DNA of 24,440 bases from CAZVEE01 sp964625525 (GTDB lineage: Bacteria > Pseudomonadota > Alphaproteobacteria > JAJFIK01): contig CAZVEE010000051.1 in assembly GCA_964625525.1 (NCBI GenBank), positions 1 through 24,440 of the forward strand. Direction: 5' to 3'. Under the pieces are notes generated by a model. That model saw only the letters and a program-made list of their open reading frames with translations, did not search any database and was not told where the DNA came from. Positions 1 through 7,755 of this stretch are shown here, in pieces. The first letter of the stretch is position 1, and each line of letters begins with the position of its first letter. The position numbers and the translations under genes are program-made.

Positions 1-409
1 GCCGCCAAACAAGCAACAGCCCGCCACGCTCCCAAAATCATATTGTCAAAGAGCACCCCGCCCGGCCCTCGTGAGAGCCAGTCGTTCCGCCTGGAGGCAA
101 TGCCTTTGGGCTGGAAGAGCAGATGACGCAGCGGTCATTCCGTGCTCGGGAGGCGTGGATATAGACGCAAACCCCCGACCTTCGCAAGGCCCAAATCTCA
201 GTTTTTTCCTTTTTTCTTAAATCCCGGTTGAGAAGCGGTGGAAAACTCCGCGCGTCCCGCTGGAACTCTCACCCAAGCCTCGTGTTTTCCGCTATAGCCC
301 GGGTGCACCAGCCGGTGTTTTGACACCCCCCTGCCCCGGCACCGGCCCAAAAATGCTGCAAACAGGCCTAGAGTGATCGTGAGACGTGCGAGAGAGGGAG
401 CCCTGAGCC
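1..409. other. non-coding leader region before the patatin gene
   Basis: No convincing gene is visible in these bases. The open frames on the minus strand run into the patatin gene and have no family-like sequence, so they look like shadows of GC-rich DNA. Visible landmarks are a pyrimidine-rich run (about 200-218) and a small perfect hairpin at 314-327 (GGTGT, loop TTTG, ACACC), which sits about 80 bases before the patatin start and could be part of its promoter or leader. I cannot assign a promoter with confidence. The left edge may contain the end of something cut by the window, but nothing recognisable is there. Confidence 0.4.
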
Positions 410-1432
410 ATGTCTGCCGCCAAAGCCAAATCCGGCACACCCGCCCCCCATCCAGAGCGCAAGCCCCACGGCCGGGCCCGGCACCGGCGTAAAGCCCCGG
501 CGGAACCCAAAATCGGCCTGGCGCTGGGTGGGGGTGTCGCACGGGGCTGGGCCCATATCGGCGTCCTGCGCGCCCTCAATAAAGCCGGCATCGAGCCCGA
601 CATCATTTGCGGCACCTCCATCGGCGCCGTGGTGGGTGGATGTTACCTGGCGGATCATCTGGATACGTTGGAAGACTGGGCGCGCAGCCTGAATACGCGC
701 ACTTTGCTCAGCTATCTGGACTTTATCATCGGCGGCAACAGTCTTCTGGGTGGACGCAAACTCGACACTGTCCTGAACACCTATTTGAAAGACCGCACCA
801 TTGAGACCTTGGATCGGCCTTTCGTGGCTGTGGCCGCGGAGCTTGCCACCGGTCATGAAGTGTGGATCGAAGATGGTCCGGTCACGGATGCCATCCAGGC
901 CTCTTACGCGCTGCCAGGCATTTTCGCGCCGCTGCGCCGCAACGGCCGCTGGCTGATCGATGGTGGTCTTGTCAATCCGGTGCCGGTGTCTGTGTGCCGC
1001 GCCAAGGGCGCGCGCCTTGTCATTGCGGTGACTCTGAACGCGGATTCCTACGGCAAAAACACCATGCCAAAGCCCGATCTGGAGCCCATCCCGGAGCCCG
1101 ATGGCTGGTCTCTTGCGGCTTTCGGCATTGGCGCGCCTGCGACCTCAAAGGCCAAAGCATCGCCGGAACGCACCATGATGCGCCAGCTTTTCGGCCGCGA
1201 AGAGTCAGCCCCTGGCATGGGTACGGTCATGCTTGGGGCACTGAACATCGTGATGGACCGGCTGTCACGCTCGCGCATGGCGGGTGATCCGCCAGACGTC
1301 ATGGTCTGCCCCCAGATTGCCCATGTGGGCCTGTTGGATTTTGAAAAGGCGGACGAACTCATCGCCCTTGGTGAAGAGGCCATGGAGCGCCAATTGCCCA
1401 TGGTCAAAGACGCCCTCACCGTGCTGGCATGA
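410..1432 (+). CDS. patatin-like phospholipase (RssA/NTE family)
   Basis: A 340-residue serine hydrolase of the bacterial patatin family, expected to cleave acyl esters of phospholipids or lysophospholipids at the membrane. The family fingerprint is complete: glycine-rich oxyanion loop GGGVARG at residues 40-46, nucleophile elbow GTSIG at 68-72 (Ser70), and the DGG motif at 184-186 whose Asp184 completes the Ser-Asp dyad. The first 33 residues are basic and Pro-rich with no signal peptide, so a cytoplasmic or peripheral location is likely. The ATG is preceded by a purine-rich GAGAGGGAG site. The C-terminal part (residues ~225-340) lies beyond the catalytic core and includes a Pro/Glu-rich stretch. 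It is convergent with a small membrane protein 14 bases downstream. Physiological substrate unknown. Confidence 0.93.
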   Translation: MSAAKAKSGTPAPHPERKPHGRARHRRKAPAEPKIGLALGGGVARGWAHIGVLRALNKAGIEPDIICGTSIGAVVGGCYLADHLDTLEDWARSLNTRTLLSYLDFIIGGNSLLGGRKLDTVLNTYLKDRTIETLDRPFVAVAAELATGHEVWIEDGPVTDAIQASYALPGIFAPLRRNGRWLIDGGLVNPVPVSVCRAKGARLVIAVTLNADSYGKNTMPKPDLEPIPEPDGWSLAAFGIGAPATSKAKASPERTMMRQLFGREESAPGMGTVMLGALNIVMDRLSRSRMAGDPPDVMVCPQIAHVGLLDFEKADELIALGEEAMERQLPMVKDALTVLA

Positions 1433-1446
1433 CGCGTGGCACAGGC

Positions 1447-1773
1447 TCACGGTGACACGCGCGAGAACGCCCCGCTATCGGCAAGCGGAAAGCCGGCCAT
1501 GAGCACCAGCGCAGAAAGCCCGACCACCAACACCCATCGCCACTGGCCCGGGACCCGCCACGCGATAAGCGCTGCCATAATGGTCACCACCACCCCCAGA
1601 GCGACACCCAGCGCCCACCCATAGGCCACGCCGAGCGCGCTTTCATAACTGGGCTCTGTATGGTTTGCCAGGATCGTTGCCAATGGCGGCATCCACATTC
1701 CGCCGACGGCGAGGACCGTTAGACCCGCGCTCCAAAGCCACCCGCCACCGCTCTCTTGCGAGGATCCACCCAT
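1447..1773 (-). CDS. small three-TM membrane protein, unknown function
   Basis: A 108-residue protein with three hydrophobic stretches: roughly residues 10-35 (beginning GWLWSAGLTVLAVGGMW), 50-70 (GWALGVALGVVVTIMAALIAW) and 78-95 (WVLVVGLSALVLMAGF). The frame is open further upstream, but the ATG at 1773 is preceded by GGAG with eight bases of spacing, whereas upstream ATGs lack a site, so I choose this start. No known family recognised. It is tail-to-tail with the patatin gene and divergent from the secreted hydrolase at 1981, so it is probably transcribed alone. The hydrophobic pattern supports a real gene. Function cannot be inferred. Confidence 0.6.
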   Translation of the reverse strand: MGGSSQESGGGWLWSAGLTVLAVGGMWMPPLATILANHTEPSYESALGVAYGWALGVALGVVVTIMAALIAWRVPGQWRWVLVVGLSALVLMAGFPLADSGAFSRVSP

Positions 1774-1980
1774 ACTGTCAGCTCCGCTCACCATACAGAA
1801 GACACCCGATCTCCTTGCGCGATGGTAGAGCACCGCCCCGGCCGTGCACATCTCTAACCCGCTATCTTGGCGGCGGCGTTATGACAGGTAATATGCCAAT
1901 ACGGGAGCGGAAACCGGTTTCTGCACCACACCGCTTGGCCAATCCGCCCCCACTGACCCGAATGCAGAGGGAGGGGACCC

Positions 1981-3351
1981 ATGCACATTTTTCCGAAACT
2001 GCGATGGATCGGCGGGCTGCTGCTTGCCTTCTTAACCATGAGCCCGACCGCACTTTCGGCCCAGGTTCTCACCGTGACCTTGGCGGCTGAAGCCACATGG
2101 CGCCCGACGGGGCAAGTCACGTCCCTGCGCCCGGACATTGCCATCACCATGCTGACAGATGACACGCTGAAAGCCCGGATCACCGTGTCCGGCGCCCCGA
2201 ATGACGTGAACCGTTACCGCCAGATCGTCCTGCAAGGCCGACGGGGCACGGGACGGTGGCAAGACCTGCACGATCAGACCGCGCCGGACCGAAGCCTGAG
2301 GCTGCCCCGTGATCCACGCCTGCAGGACCCCCGCCTCCAGCAGCAGCCACGCCGCGTTCCTGACCGGCTCACCCGCCCCGGACCACAGCGCGAGGAGCCC
2401 GCGCTAAGCGAGCCCATTCAAATCAGCCGAACTTATGAAACACCGGACTTACAGCTCAACCGCCGCATTACAAGCATCCGCGCCATTCTCCGCGACCCCG
2501 ATGCCCCGCGCGGGGCGCTGGCCTCCGAAGCCAAGCGCGTCGCGGTACGCGAGGCTCCAAAAGTCCTGACCCTGATCGCCATGGGTGGCTCCTGCATCAC
2601 CGGCGATGCCAATACCAATCACCAGTCGCTGGACGAGGCCGGTATTTGGCGCACCCCGGCGGTCTGTCGGCAAAAAAACGTGCAACCGACCTATCTTGGC
2701 GCCCTCACACCGATGGCGAGCGTGAACTGTAATGATCTGTGTAATGAAGGCTGTATGAACTTCATCGAGCATCAGGGGGAGCGGATCATGAGCACCGAAG
2801 GGCTCGCCACCTCCATGGAAGCGATCAACAATCCGGGGACCAGCACCTGTCACCGCCGCACGAATGAGGACGGCCTGCGCAACCGGATCGTTATCGGCAA
2901 ATGGCGCAATACGGAACAAGAGCCCTTCTGCGGCACCCCCCTCACTTTCAATGCCATTCTTGATGGGTTCGCCGAAGCCGACGGCGACGCGGTGATCATG
3001 ATCGGTCAGAGTCTGGGCGGACACATGCTCACGCGGATTGCACGCGATGACTGGCGCTGGGGCAATGATCTGGACCTGGAACTGCTTGCGCTATGGGATG
3101 CCACTTCCGCCGGCGGCGCCGTCACTCAGGTGGGCAGCCGCCCGGCGACAGTGCTGAATTTCTATCAGTACACTGATGTGCCCTTTCAATCCGGCAGTGA
3201 AATCACCGACCGGACGGGAGAGCAGTATGATCTCAATACCTGCTTCTCTCACAACGCCATTGCGCGCAGTCAGTTCGTGCACCACACCACGGCCCGTGCC
3301 GTGCGCAGTGCCATGACCGCCATCCGCCACCGCGCCCGCATGGGGGAGTAA
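1981..3351 (+). CDS. secreted cysteine-rich alpha/beta hydrolase-like protein
   Basis: A 456-residue exported protein. Residues 1-27 form a classical signal peptide (basic start, hydrophobic GGLLLAFLTM core, cleavage near ALSA-Q). Residues ~80-145 are Arg/Pro-rich and look disordered. The C-terminal half carries a nucleophile elbow GQSLG at 342-346 (Ser344) after the strand DAVIMI, then LLALWDAT with Asp373 as the likely acid, and His424, His434 or His435 as candidate catalytic histidines; this is the order and spacing of an alpha/beta hydrolase. Eight cysteines lie after the signal peptide (205, 229, 250, 254, 258, 290, 317, 421), suggesting disulfides in the periplasm or outside. The ATG follows AGAGGGAGGGG. 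I do not recognise the subfamily; a lipase or esterase is possible but unproven. Confidence 0.72.
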   Translation: MHIFPKLRWIGGLLLAFLTMSPTALSAQVLTVTLAAEATWRPTGQVTSLRPDIAITMLTDDTLKARITVSGAPNDVNRYRQIVLQGRRGTGRWQDLHDQTAPDRSLRLPRDPRLQDPRLQQQPRRVPDRLTRPGPQREEPALSEPIQISRTYETPDLQLNRRITSIRAILRDPDAPRGALASEAKRVAVREAPKVLTLIAMGGSCITGDANTNHQSLDEAGIWRTPAVCRQKNVQPTYLGALTPMASVNCNDLCNEGCMNFIEHQGERIMSTEGLATSMEAINNPGTSTCHRRTNEDGLRNRIVIGKWRNTEQEPFCGTPLTFNAILDGFAEADGDAVIMIGQSLGGHMLTRIARDDWRWGNDLDLELLALWDATSAGGAVTQVGSRPATVLNFYQYTDVPFQSGSEITDRTGEQYDLNTCFSHNAIARSQFVHHTTARAVRSAMTAIRHRARMGE

Positions 3352-3382
3352 TCCCCCTTGGGCACGGTGAACGCCGAAGCGT

Positions 3383-3403
3383 GCGGCGGGCGCGGCCCGC
3401 CGC
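3383..3403. terminator. hairpin between convergent genes
   Basis: A perfect 9-bp GC-only stem (arms 3383-3391 and 3395-3403) with a 3-base GCG loop lies between the stop codons of the secreted hydrolase and the CBS protein. No T-run follows on either strand, so it is not a canonical intrinsic terminator, but its place between converging genes suggests it may stop or protect transcripts from both sides. Confidence 0.45.
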
Positions 3404-3407
3404 GTCC

Positions 3408-3836
3408 TCACCCGGCGATGTAATTCTTCAGCGCTTCGGCTTCTGCCTCGACTGTGGCAAGCTTGACCCGCACCACATCCCCAATGGAGACAATCCCGAT
3501 CAGCGTCCCGGTGTCCATGACCGGCACATGGCGAATGCGCTTTTCGGTCATCAGCTCCATGAGCTGATCCACCGTGTCAGTGGGCGCACAGGTGATGACA
3601 TCAGCGGTCATGAACTCCCGAATCGGCTCGTCCATGACGCTTGGGCCATGCACGGCCAGCGCCCGCACGATATCGCGTTCCGACAGCACGCCCACCGGCA
3701 TGGCCCGGGCATCCACGATCACCACTGCGCCGATGGCCCGCTCCCGGAGGATTTGTGCTGCATCGGCCAATGACTGGCCCGCCTGCGCCGTGTAAATCGT
3801 CGCCCCCTTATCTTTCAGGATCATGGCTACCGTCAT
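3408..3836 (-). CDS. tandem CBS-domain protein
   Basis: A 142-residue protein made almost entirely of two CBS domains (about residues 5-62 and 75-130). Such Bateman modules usually bind adenine nucleotides (AMP, ATP, SAM) and act as energy or ligand sensors. The second halves of both repeats show the usual nucleotide-contact motif forms: GVLSERDIVRAL (49-60) and GIVSIGDVVR (114-123). The upstream frame is open, but the ATG at 3836 has a strong GGGAGGCGAG site five bases away and gives the usual length for stand-alone CBS proteins, so I reject the longer form. There is no fused catalytic domain, so its partner is unknown. It is transcribed alone, facing the secreted hydrolase. Confidence 0.92.
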   Translation of the reverse strand: MTVAMILKDKGATIYTAQAGQSLADAAQILRERAIGAVVIVDARAMPVGVLSERDIVRALAVHGPSVMDEPIREFMTADVITCAPTDTVDQLMELMTEKRIRHVPVMDTGTLIGIVSIGDVVRVKLATVEAEAEALKNYIAG

Positions 3837-3968
3837 TTGGTCTCGCCTCCCTTGGCTAAGCGACCCCCACAGCACACGTGTCGCGCGGGTCCCTGATTTG
3901 GCGTTTTCCCAACCCGACGCTTGGTTTTTTCTCGTCGCGGCGCCGGACCGTAGTGAAGTCTATGGAAA

Positions 3969-3993
3969 AGGTCGCAACTTGCGCAATCGACCT
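3969..3993. promoter_or_regulatory. inverted repeat upstream of the CBS gene
   Basis: AGGTCG (3969-3974) and CGACCT (3988-3993) form a perfect 6-bp inverted repeat around the palindrome TTGCGCAA. It lies about 130 bases upstream of the CBS start and could be an operator. This is only a pattern; no regulator gene is nearby. Confidence 0.25.
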
Positions 3994-4061
3994 ATGGTCG
4001 GTGTCTGTGGATGTTTTGTAGGACAGTCCTGCTACCAGGCCGTGAAAGCGCGCGCCGGACC

Positions 4062-4091
4062 AAAGAAAAAGGCGGCCCGCAGGGGCCGCCT
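4062..4091 (-). terminator. rho-independent terminator of the DUF4389 operon
   Basis: Read on the minus strand, AGGCGGCCC, loop CTGC and GGGCCGCCT form a perfect 9-bp stem followed at once by TTTTTCTTT. It starts 25 bases after the DUF4389 stop codon. This is the clearest intrinsic terminator in the window and marks the end of the isomerase-rhomboid-DUF4389 unit. Confidence 0.9.
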
Positions 4092-4115
4092 GATCACCCA
4101 GTCTCTGCGCGCGGC

Positions 4116-4721
4116 TCAGAGCCCGTCTTTATCCTGAGGGAACCGGCCCAAGGGAAAGGGCTTGTCCTCGCTCTGGAAGGTCACGTAACCGAGCAGATCT
4201 GCCAGATAGGCCACCAAGCGCCGGGAAAACACCTGGAGGTCTTCATTCAATTCCTTGTTCACCACCGCCACAACGAATTGCAGCAGCGCCAGGAACAGGG
4301 TCAGACAGAACACGAGCCACGACAGCGCGCCGAACGCGATCATGAACACCAGACGCAGCCAGATGCCGCTGATGCGCGGATCTTCTGGCTCGGGCGGCGG
4401 GGCGGACGGTCCAGTGCCACCCGCTCCGGTGCCACCAGACCCAGCCCCACCGGATCCAGTGCCGCCGGATCCAGTGCCCCCGGCAGCGCCGCCAGCACCC
4501 CCGGCCTGCGTCGACGGAAATTCTGTTGCCTGCAGACCTTCCGATCTCGGGTCGTTCACCGGCGTGGACGGTGTCGCGCTTGGGCCGGTGTCCCCGCCGG
4601 ACGCGGGCGCCTCGGGAACCGGATCGGCTTTCAGGTCGATGGTCGGCTTGGGGGCGGCGGGCCCGGTGCCAGCGCCGCTCTCGGCCGGTGTGTCGGACGG
4701 TTTGGTGTCTTTGTCGGTCAT
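4116..4721 (-). CDS. DUF4389 family membrane protein with Gly-rich linker
   Basis: A 201-residue protein. Residues 1-72 are polar, acidic and Pro-rich. Residues 74-104 are an almost pure Gly/Thr/Ser/Ala tract of TGSGG-type units. Residues 118-195 match my memory of DUF4389: RLVFMIAFGALSW, one long or hairpin membrane segment (~124-155), then the amphipathic FSRRLVAYLADLLGYVTFQS and the end motif KPFPLGRFP. Family function is unknown. The ATG at 4721 has GAGAG about ten bases upstream; an in-frame ATG at 4760 has no site, so I prefer the shorter form. It lies 98 bases downstream of the rhomboid gene on the same strand and ends in a terminator, so the two are probably co-transcribed. The glycine linker is repetitive at DNA level and may vary between strains. 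Confidence 0.83.
   Translation of the reverse strand: MTDKDTKPSDTPAESGAGTGPAAPKPTIDLKADPVPEAPASGGDTGPSATPSTPVNDPRSEGLQATEFPSTQAGGAGGAAGGTGSGGTGSGGAGSGGTGAGGTGPSAPPPEPEDPRISGIWLRLVFMIAFGALSWLVFCLTLFLALLQFVVAVVNKELNEDLQVFSRRLVAYLADLLGYVTFQSEDKPFPLGRFPQDKDGL
4410..4502. repeat. GC-rich tandem repeats encoding the Gly-rich linker
   Basis: Imperfect repeats of roughly 15 bases (plus-strand core GGATCCAGTGCC and relatives such as CCACCAGACCCAGC) encode the glycine tract of the DUF4389 protein. The units keep the reading frame, so copy number could change without breaking the gene. Confidence 0.6.
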
Positions 4722-4819
4722 GATGGGCGAACTCTCGCGGTGGAATGACGTAGCTGTCATGTGGGCAGACGCGCCAAAGGATCAAGCGCGTCAAAGATCA
4801 AGGCGGGGCGCCCGTTTTG

Positions 4820-5725
4820 TCAGATACCGGGCTGATAGCGGGATGGGCGCACCGGATCAAACAGCGGCATGAGCACGAGCCCGGCCAAGAAGCCCCCCAG
4901 ATGCGCTTCCCACGCAATCGCTTGCCCCTCGCCCACAAAAAACTGCCCCATGGCGCCGAAAACCAAGTTAATGCCGGTCCACACCGCCACAAAGCCCAGC
5001 ACCCGGCGATCAAGCAACGGCGCCAAGGGCGGCGGCACCATGCTTGGCCGGCCGATCATCCCGGCAAGGCCGTGCAGCGCCGGCTGCTGGGTGAAAATGA
5101 ACCGCGCGGCCCCGCCCATCAGTCCCGAAATGGCGCCGGACGCGCCAATCATGGGCAGGATCGAGGCCGGATTGACCACCAGCTGCGCCAGCGCCCCGGC
5201 GACGGCACAGGCGGCGAAAAACAGCAGAAACCGCATCTGTCCCATACGCCACGCCACCGGCGCCCCGAACGCCAGCAGCCACACCATGTTGATGCTCAAA
5301 TGCACCCAGTCCGCATGCAGGGCCGCATGAGACAGAAACGTCAGCCAGCGCCCCTCCGGACCCAGGATCAACGGCACATCCTGAATGCTCGCCACCGGGG
5401 CCGAGATGCGTGCGGGGATGAAGGAAAAGGAATAGATGATCTGCGTATCGAGACTCGCCACACGGGGGTCGTCGGGCACCGGGATCAGCCCACGCAGCAC
5501 ATGAATCGCAACCAGGAGTCCGATCAGCCACAGCACCGTTGCCGGCGCGTTGATGGCCGGCGCCGAGCGTCGATCATCGCCCGGCAACAAGTCGGGACGG
5601 CCGCGGAATGTGGGTCCGTGGCCGTGCCGTCCACCAGAGTCGCCGTCCTGGCCGGGCGCCCCTTGGCCGCCCAGCCCATATGACGTGTCGCCATCCTCTC
5701 CGCCGCGCGGAGGAAATTCCCGCAT
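4820..5725 (-). CDS. rhomboid family intramembrane serine protease
   Basis: A 301-residue polytopic membrane protease that cuts transmembrane substrates within the bilayer. Hallmarks are present: HxxxN in loop 1/TM2 (His142, Asn146 in HLSINMVW), the nucleophile motif GASGAISG with Ser196 (194-201), and the catalytic histidine His275 in AHLGGFLAG of the last core helix. About six hydrophobic segments follow a Gly/Asp-rich cytosolic N-terminus of ~60 residues. The ATG has AAGGA upstream at good spacing. It lies 70 bases downstream of the DsbA-like isomerase and 98 bases upstream of the DUF4389 gene, all on one strand, suggesting a common transcript. Substrate unknown; the DUF4389 membrane protein is a conceivable but untested partner. 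Confidence 0.93.
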   Translation of the reverse strand: MREFPPRGGEDGDTSYGLGGQGAPGQDGDSGGRHGHGPTFRGRPDLLPGDDRRSAPAINAPATVLWLIGLLVAIHVLRGLIPVPDDPRVASLDTQIIYSFSFIPARISAPVASIQDVPLILGPEGRWLTFLSHAALHADWVHLSINMVWLLAFGAPVAWRMGQMRFLLFFAACAVAGALAQLVVNPASILPMIGASGAISGLMGGAARFIFTQQPALHGLAGMIGRPSMVPPPLAPLLDRRVLGFVAVWTGINLVFGAMGQFFVGEGQAIAWEAHLGGFLAGLVLMPLFDPVRPSRYQPGI

Positions 5726-5795
5726 GATGCGATCCTTACGCCGGGGCGGCCCCCCATGCCGCCCATCCCAGTCTTATCGTCCCTGCGCGCGGCCT

Positions 5796-6401
5796 CTAAG
5801 ACCGCTTCGTCAGCGCCCACTCTACAAGCGGCAGCCGATCATTACCGAAATACATGTCTTCGCCATCAATAAACATGGTCGGTGAGCCGAACCCGCCCCG
5901 TTCGATCAGCTCCTGCGTATGGGCTTTCAGGCGCTCTTTGATCTCCGGTGCCTCAGCCCGCGCCTGTATCCGTGCCGGGTCGAGGCCCGCACGCTCGCAC
6001 ACAGCCGCTAAAACCATAGGCTGGGAGATATCCTGCAAGTCCCCCCAATAGGCCTCGAAGGCGGCGCGCGCATAAGCCGGCAGCCGCCCTTCTTCCTGGG
6101 CGGCGAGCGCCCCACGCATCACCGCCACGGCGCGCACGGGAAAGACGGGTGGCATGCCGATCCTGAGGCCGTAGGCGCGCGCCCAATCGGCCAGGTCCTT
6201 TGCATAATAGGCGGCTTTGCGCGGCTCCGGATTGGCCCGGGTCTCATAGACCTGCTGGTTCACCGCATTGAAGACGCCCCCGACCAGGATCGGCTTCCAG
6301 ACCACTTCAGCCCCGGTGCGCTCCGCCAGCGCTTCGATCTGGGAAAAGGCCAAATAGGTCCAGGGGCTGGAGCAGTCAAAGAAGAATTCGAGGGTCGCCA
6401 C
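5796..6401 (-). CDS. 2-hydroxychromene-2-carboxylate isomerase-like DsbA-family protein
   Basis: A 201-residue thioredoxin-fold protein of the DsbA/GST-kappa type. In this group a serine replaces the redox CxxC and glutathione serves as cofactor; the founding member isomerises 2-hydroxychromene-2-carboxylate in naphthalene breakdown, but most chromosomal copies have unknown substrates. Seen here: FFFDCSSPWTYLAF (residues 6-19, active-site Ser near 11-12) and the C-terminal signature FGSPTMFIDGEDMYFGNDRL (171-190). The frame continues upstream to an ATG at 6518, but that adds an unrelated extension. The GTG at 6401 follows GAGAGGGCGA and gives the usual family length, so I choose it. No other aromatic-degradation genes are nearby. 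It is probably the first gene of an operon with the rhomboid protease. Confidence 0.85.
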   Translation of the reverse strand: MATLEFFFDCSSPWTYLAFSQIEALAERTGAEVVWKPILVGGVFNAVNQQVYETRANPEPRKAAYYAKDLADWARAYGLRIGMPPVFPVRAVAVMRGALAAQEEGRLPAYARAAFEAYWGDLQDISQPMVLAAVCERAGLDPARIQARAEAPEIKERLKAHTQELIERGGFGSPTMFIDGEDMYFGNDRLPLVEWALTKRS

Positions 6402-6625
6402 GGTCGTCTCGCCCTCTCTTGCCAGAGTCCATGCGGGGGTGCTTGTCGCTATTGGGGCAAATTCTGCCCCAACACTCAAGGCCGGAATGACACCCCACCC
6501 CTTGTCTGCCGCTGGCACGGTTCATGCTTCGTTAAGATTTGAACGGTGGCACGGTTACCGGATCTGCACCCGCTTAGCGGAGACTGCGTCCGGGGAAGGA
6601 TGCGCGGCAGCAGGTGGTGGGGTTC

Positions 6626-7252
6626 ATGCGGAATACGAAAACACGGCGGCTTCTCGATTATTGGCGCACGATCAAGGGCACGGGCGCCGCGCCTGCACGG
6701 CGTGCGGTCAACCCGCGCGATCTGCGGGGGGTGCTGCCCTATATCTTCCTGGCCGATGCGGTGAGCCCGGACGTGACCGCCTTCCGCCTCGCCGGAACGG
6801 GCCTGTGCGAGCGCTATGGCCGTGAGCTGCGCGACCACAATCTCCAAACCATGTGGACACCGTCGGACCGGGTCAGCTTGCGCGGTCTGATCGCGCGGGT
6901 CCTGCGCGAACCCGCCCCGGGCCTCGCCGCATTCCGTGCCGAAACCATCGACCGGCGCGCGGTGGCCGGAGAAATGCTGCTGCTGCCGCTCCTTGACCAG
7001 GACGGCGCGCCCACGAAACTGCTGGGCTCGGTGTTTGCGACCGAAAGCACCGCCAGCATTGGTGACCGCCCCCTCGTTCATCAGCGACTGGAGGGCACCT
7101 CACTCCTGGACATCATCGCCGAGCCTGCGCCGGAACCCGAGCACCCCGCCCCGCCCGCACTGCGCCGCAAGGGCCATCTCAGCTTGGTGGTGTCCCAAGA
7201 CACACCGCCAGCTTTGGCGCCTGACCACCCCTCTCACAGTCATAGTCTCTAA
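6626..7252 (+). CDS. PAS_5-type domain protein
   Basis: A 208-residue protein resembling the PAS_5 family (PF07310), a PAS-like sensor fold common in alphaproteobacteria. Typical elements are LLDYWRTIKGTGAAPARRAV (9-28), LRGVLPYIFLADAV (33-46), the FRLAGTGLCERYGRELRDHNLQTMW core (53-77) and the strand pair GEMLLLPLLDQDGAPTKLLGSVFA (115-138). Residues ~150-208 form a Pro/His-rich, probably disordered tail. No output domain is fused, so it may sense a ligand and act through a partner, or be purely regulatory. I choose the ATG at 6626, preceded by GGTGGTGGGG; a GTG at 6614 is possible. It is divergent from the DsbA-like isomerase and 69 bases upstream of the MAPEG gene. Confidence 0.82.
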   Translation: MRNTKTRRLLDYWRTIKGTGAAPARRAVNPRDLRGVLPYIFLADAVSPDVTAFRLAGTGLCERYGRELRDHNLQTMWTPSDRVSLRGLIARVLREPAPGLAAFRAETIDRRAVAGEMLLLPLLDQDGAPTKLLGSVFATESTASIGDRPLVHQRLEGTSLLDIIAEPAPEPEHPAPPALRRKGHLSLVVSQDTPPALAPDHPSHSHSL

Positions 7253-7321
7253 AGCCCCGCGCTTGCACTGGGCATCCATCGTTGAAACACTTGCCCCTCA
7301 GTTCACTCTGGGGAGGCAACA

Positions 7322-7723
7322 ATGACGATCGCCGTACTTTGCGCCGCTATTCTGGCGCTCAGCATCTTCTTGCTGGGCTTTTGGGTATCCATTCAACGCA
7401 CCCGCACAGGCGTTATCACCGGGGCGGGCGAAGACCCGACAAGCGGCCTTATGAAGGCGGTGCGCGCGCATGCCAACGCCTCGGAATATGCGGCCCTGCT
7501 GATCGCGATGATGCTCTATCTAGCGCTCAGCAGCACCGGCGGCCCGGCCTTTTGGGCAGAGATCGTGATCATCATCGTCACGGTCAGCCGCATTATGGTC
7601 GCGCTCGGCTTCCTGATCTGCCAGACGCTGGAAAAGCCGCATGTGTTTAAGGCCGTGGGCGCGCTCGGCACTTATATTGGCGGAGCGGCCCTGGCGGTCG
7701 CGGTGGCCCTGACCGCGCTTTGA
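7322..7723 (+). CDS. MAPEG family membrane protein
   Basis: A 133-residue integral membrane protein of the MAPEG superfamily, relatives of microsomal glutathione S-transferase and leukotriene C4 synthase. The family motif RAHANASEYAALL is at residues 48-60. Four hydrophobic stretches are visible: ~4-23, 57-70, 78-98 and 112-132. Bacterial members are poorly characterised, and glutathione transferase activity is plausible but unproven. The ATG is preceded by a near-ideal GGGGAGG. The PAS_5 gene lies 69 bases upstream on the same strand and the GMC oxidoreductase is convergent 32 bases downstream. Confidence 0.93.
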   Translation: MTIAVLCAAILALSIFLLGFWVSIQRTRTGVITGAGEDPTSGLMKAVRAHANASEYAALLIAMMLYLALSSTGGPAFWAEIVIIIVTVSRIMVALGFLICQTLEKPHVFKAVGALGTYIGGAALAVAVALTAL

Positions 7724-7730
7724 CAATCAG

Positions 7731-7754
7731 GGCCTTGGGCCTTGGGCCTTGGGC
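7731..7754. repeat. GGCCTTG tandem repeat in a convergent gap
   Basis: Three consecutive copies of the 7-base unit GGCCTTG plus a partial fourth fill most of the 32-base gap between the MAPEG stop and the GMC oxidoreductase stop. It is a microsatellite-like tract. No function is evident. Confidence 0.75.
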
Positions 7755-7755
7755 T

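Noticed and set aside
1..409. rRNA or tRNA gene in the left-end non-coding region
   Set aside because: I looked for conserved tRNA arms and rRNA end motifs and saw none.
198..856. Three overlapping minus-strand frames at the left end
   Set aside because: They lie largely antisense to the patatin gene and lack ribosome sites and recognisable motifs.
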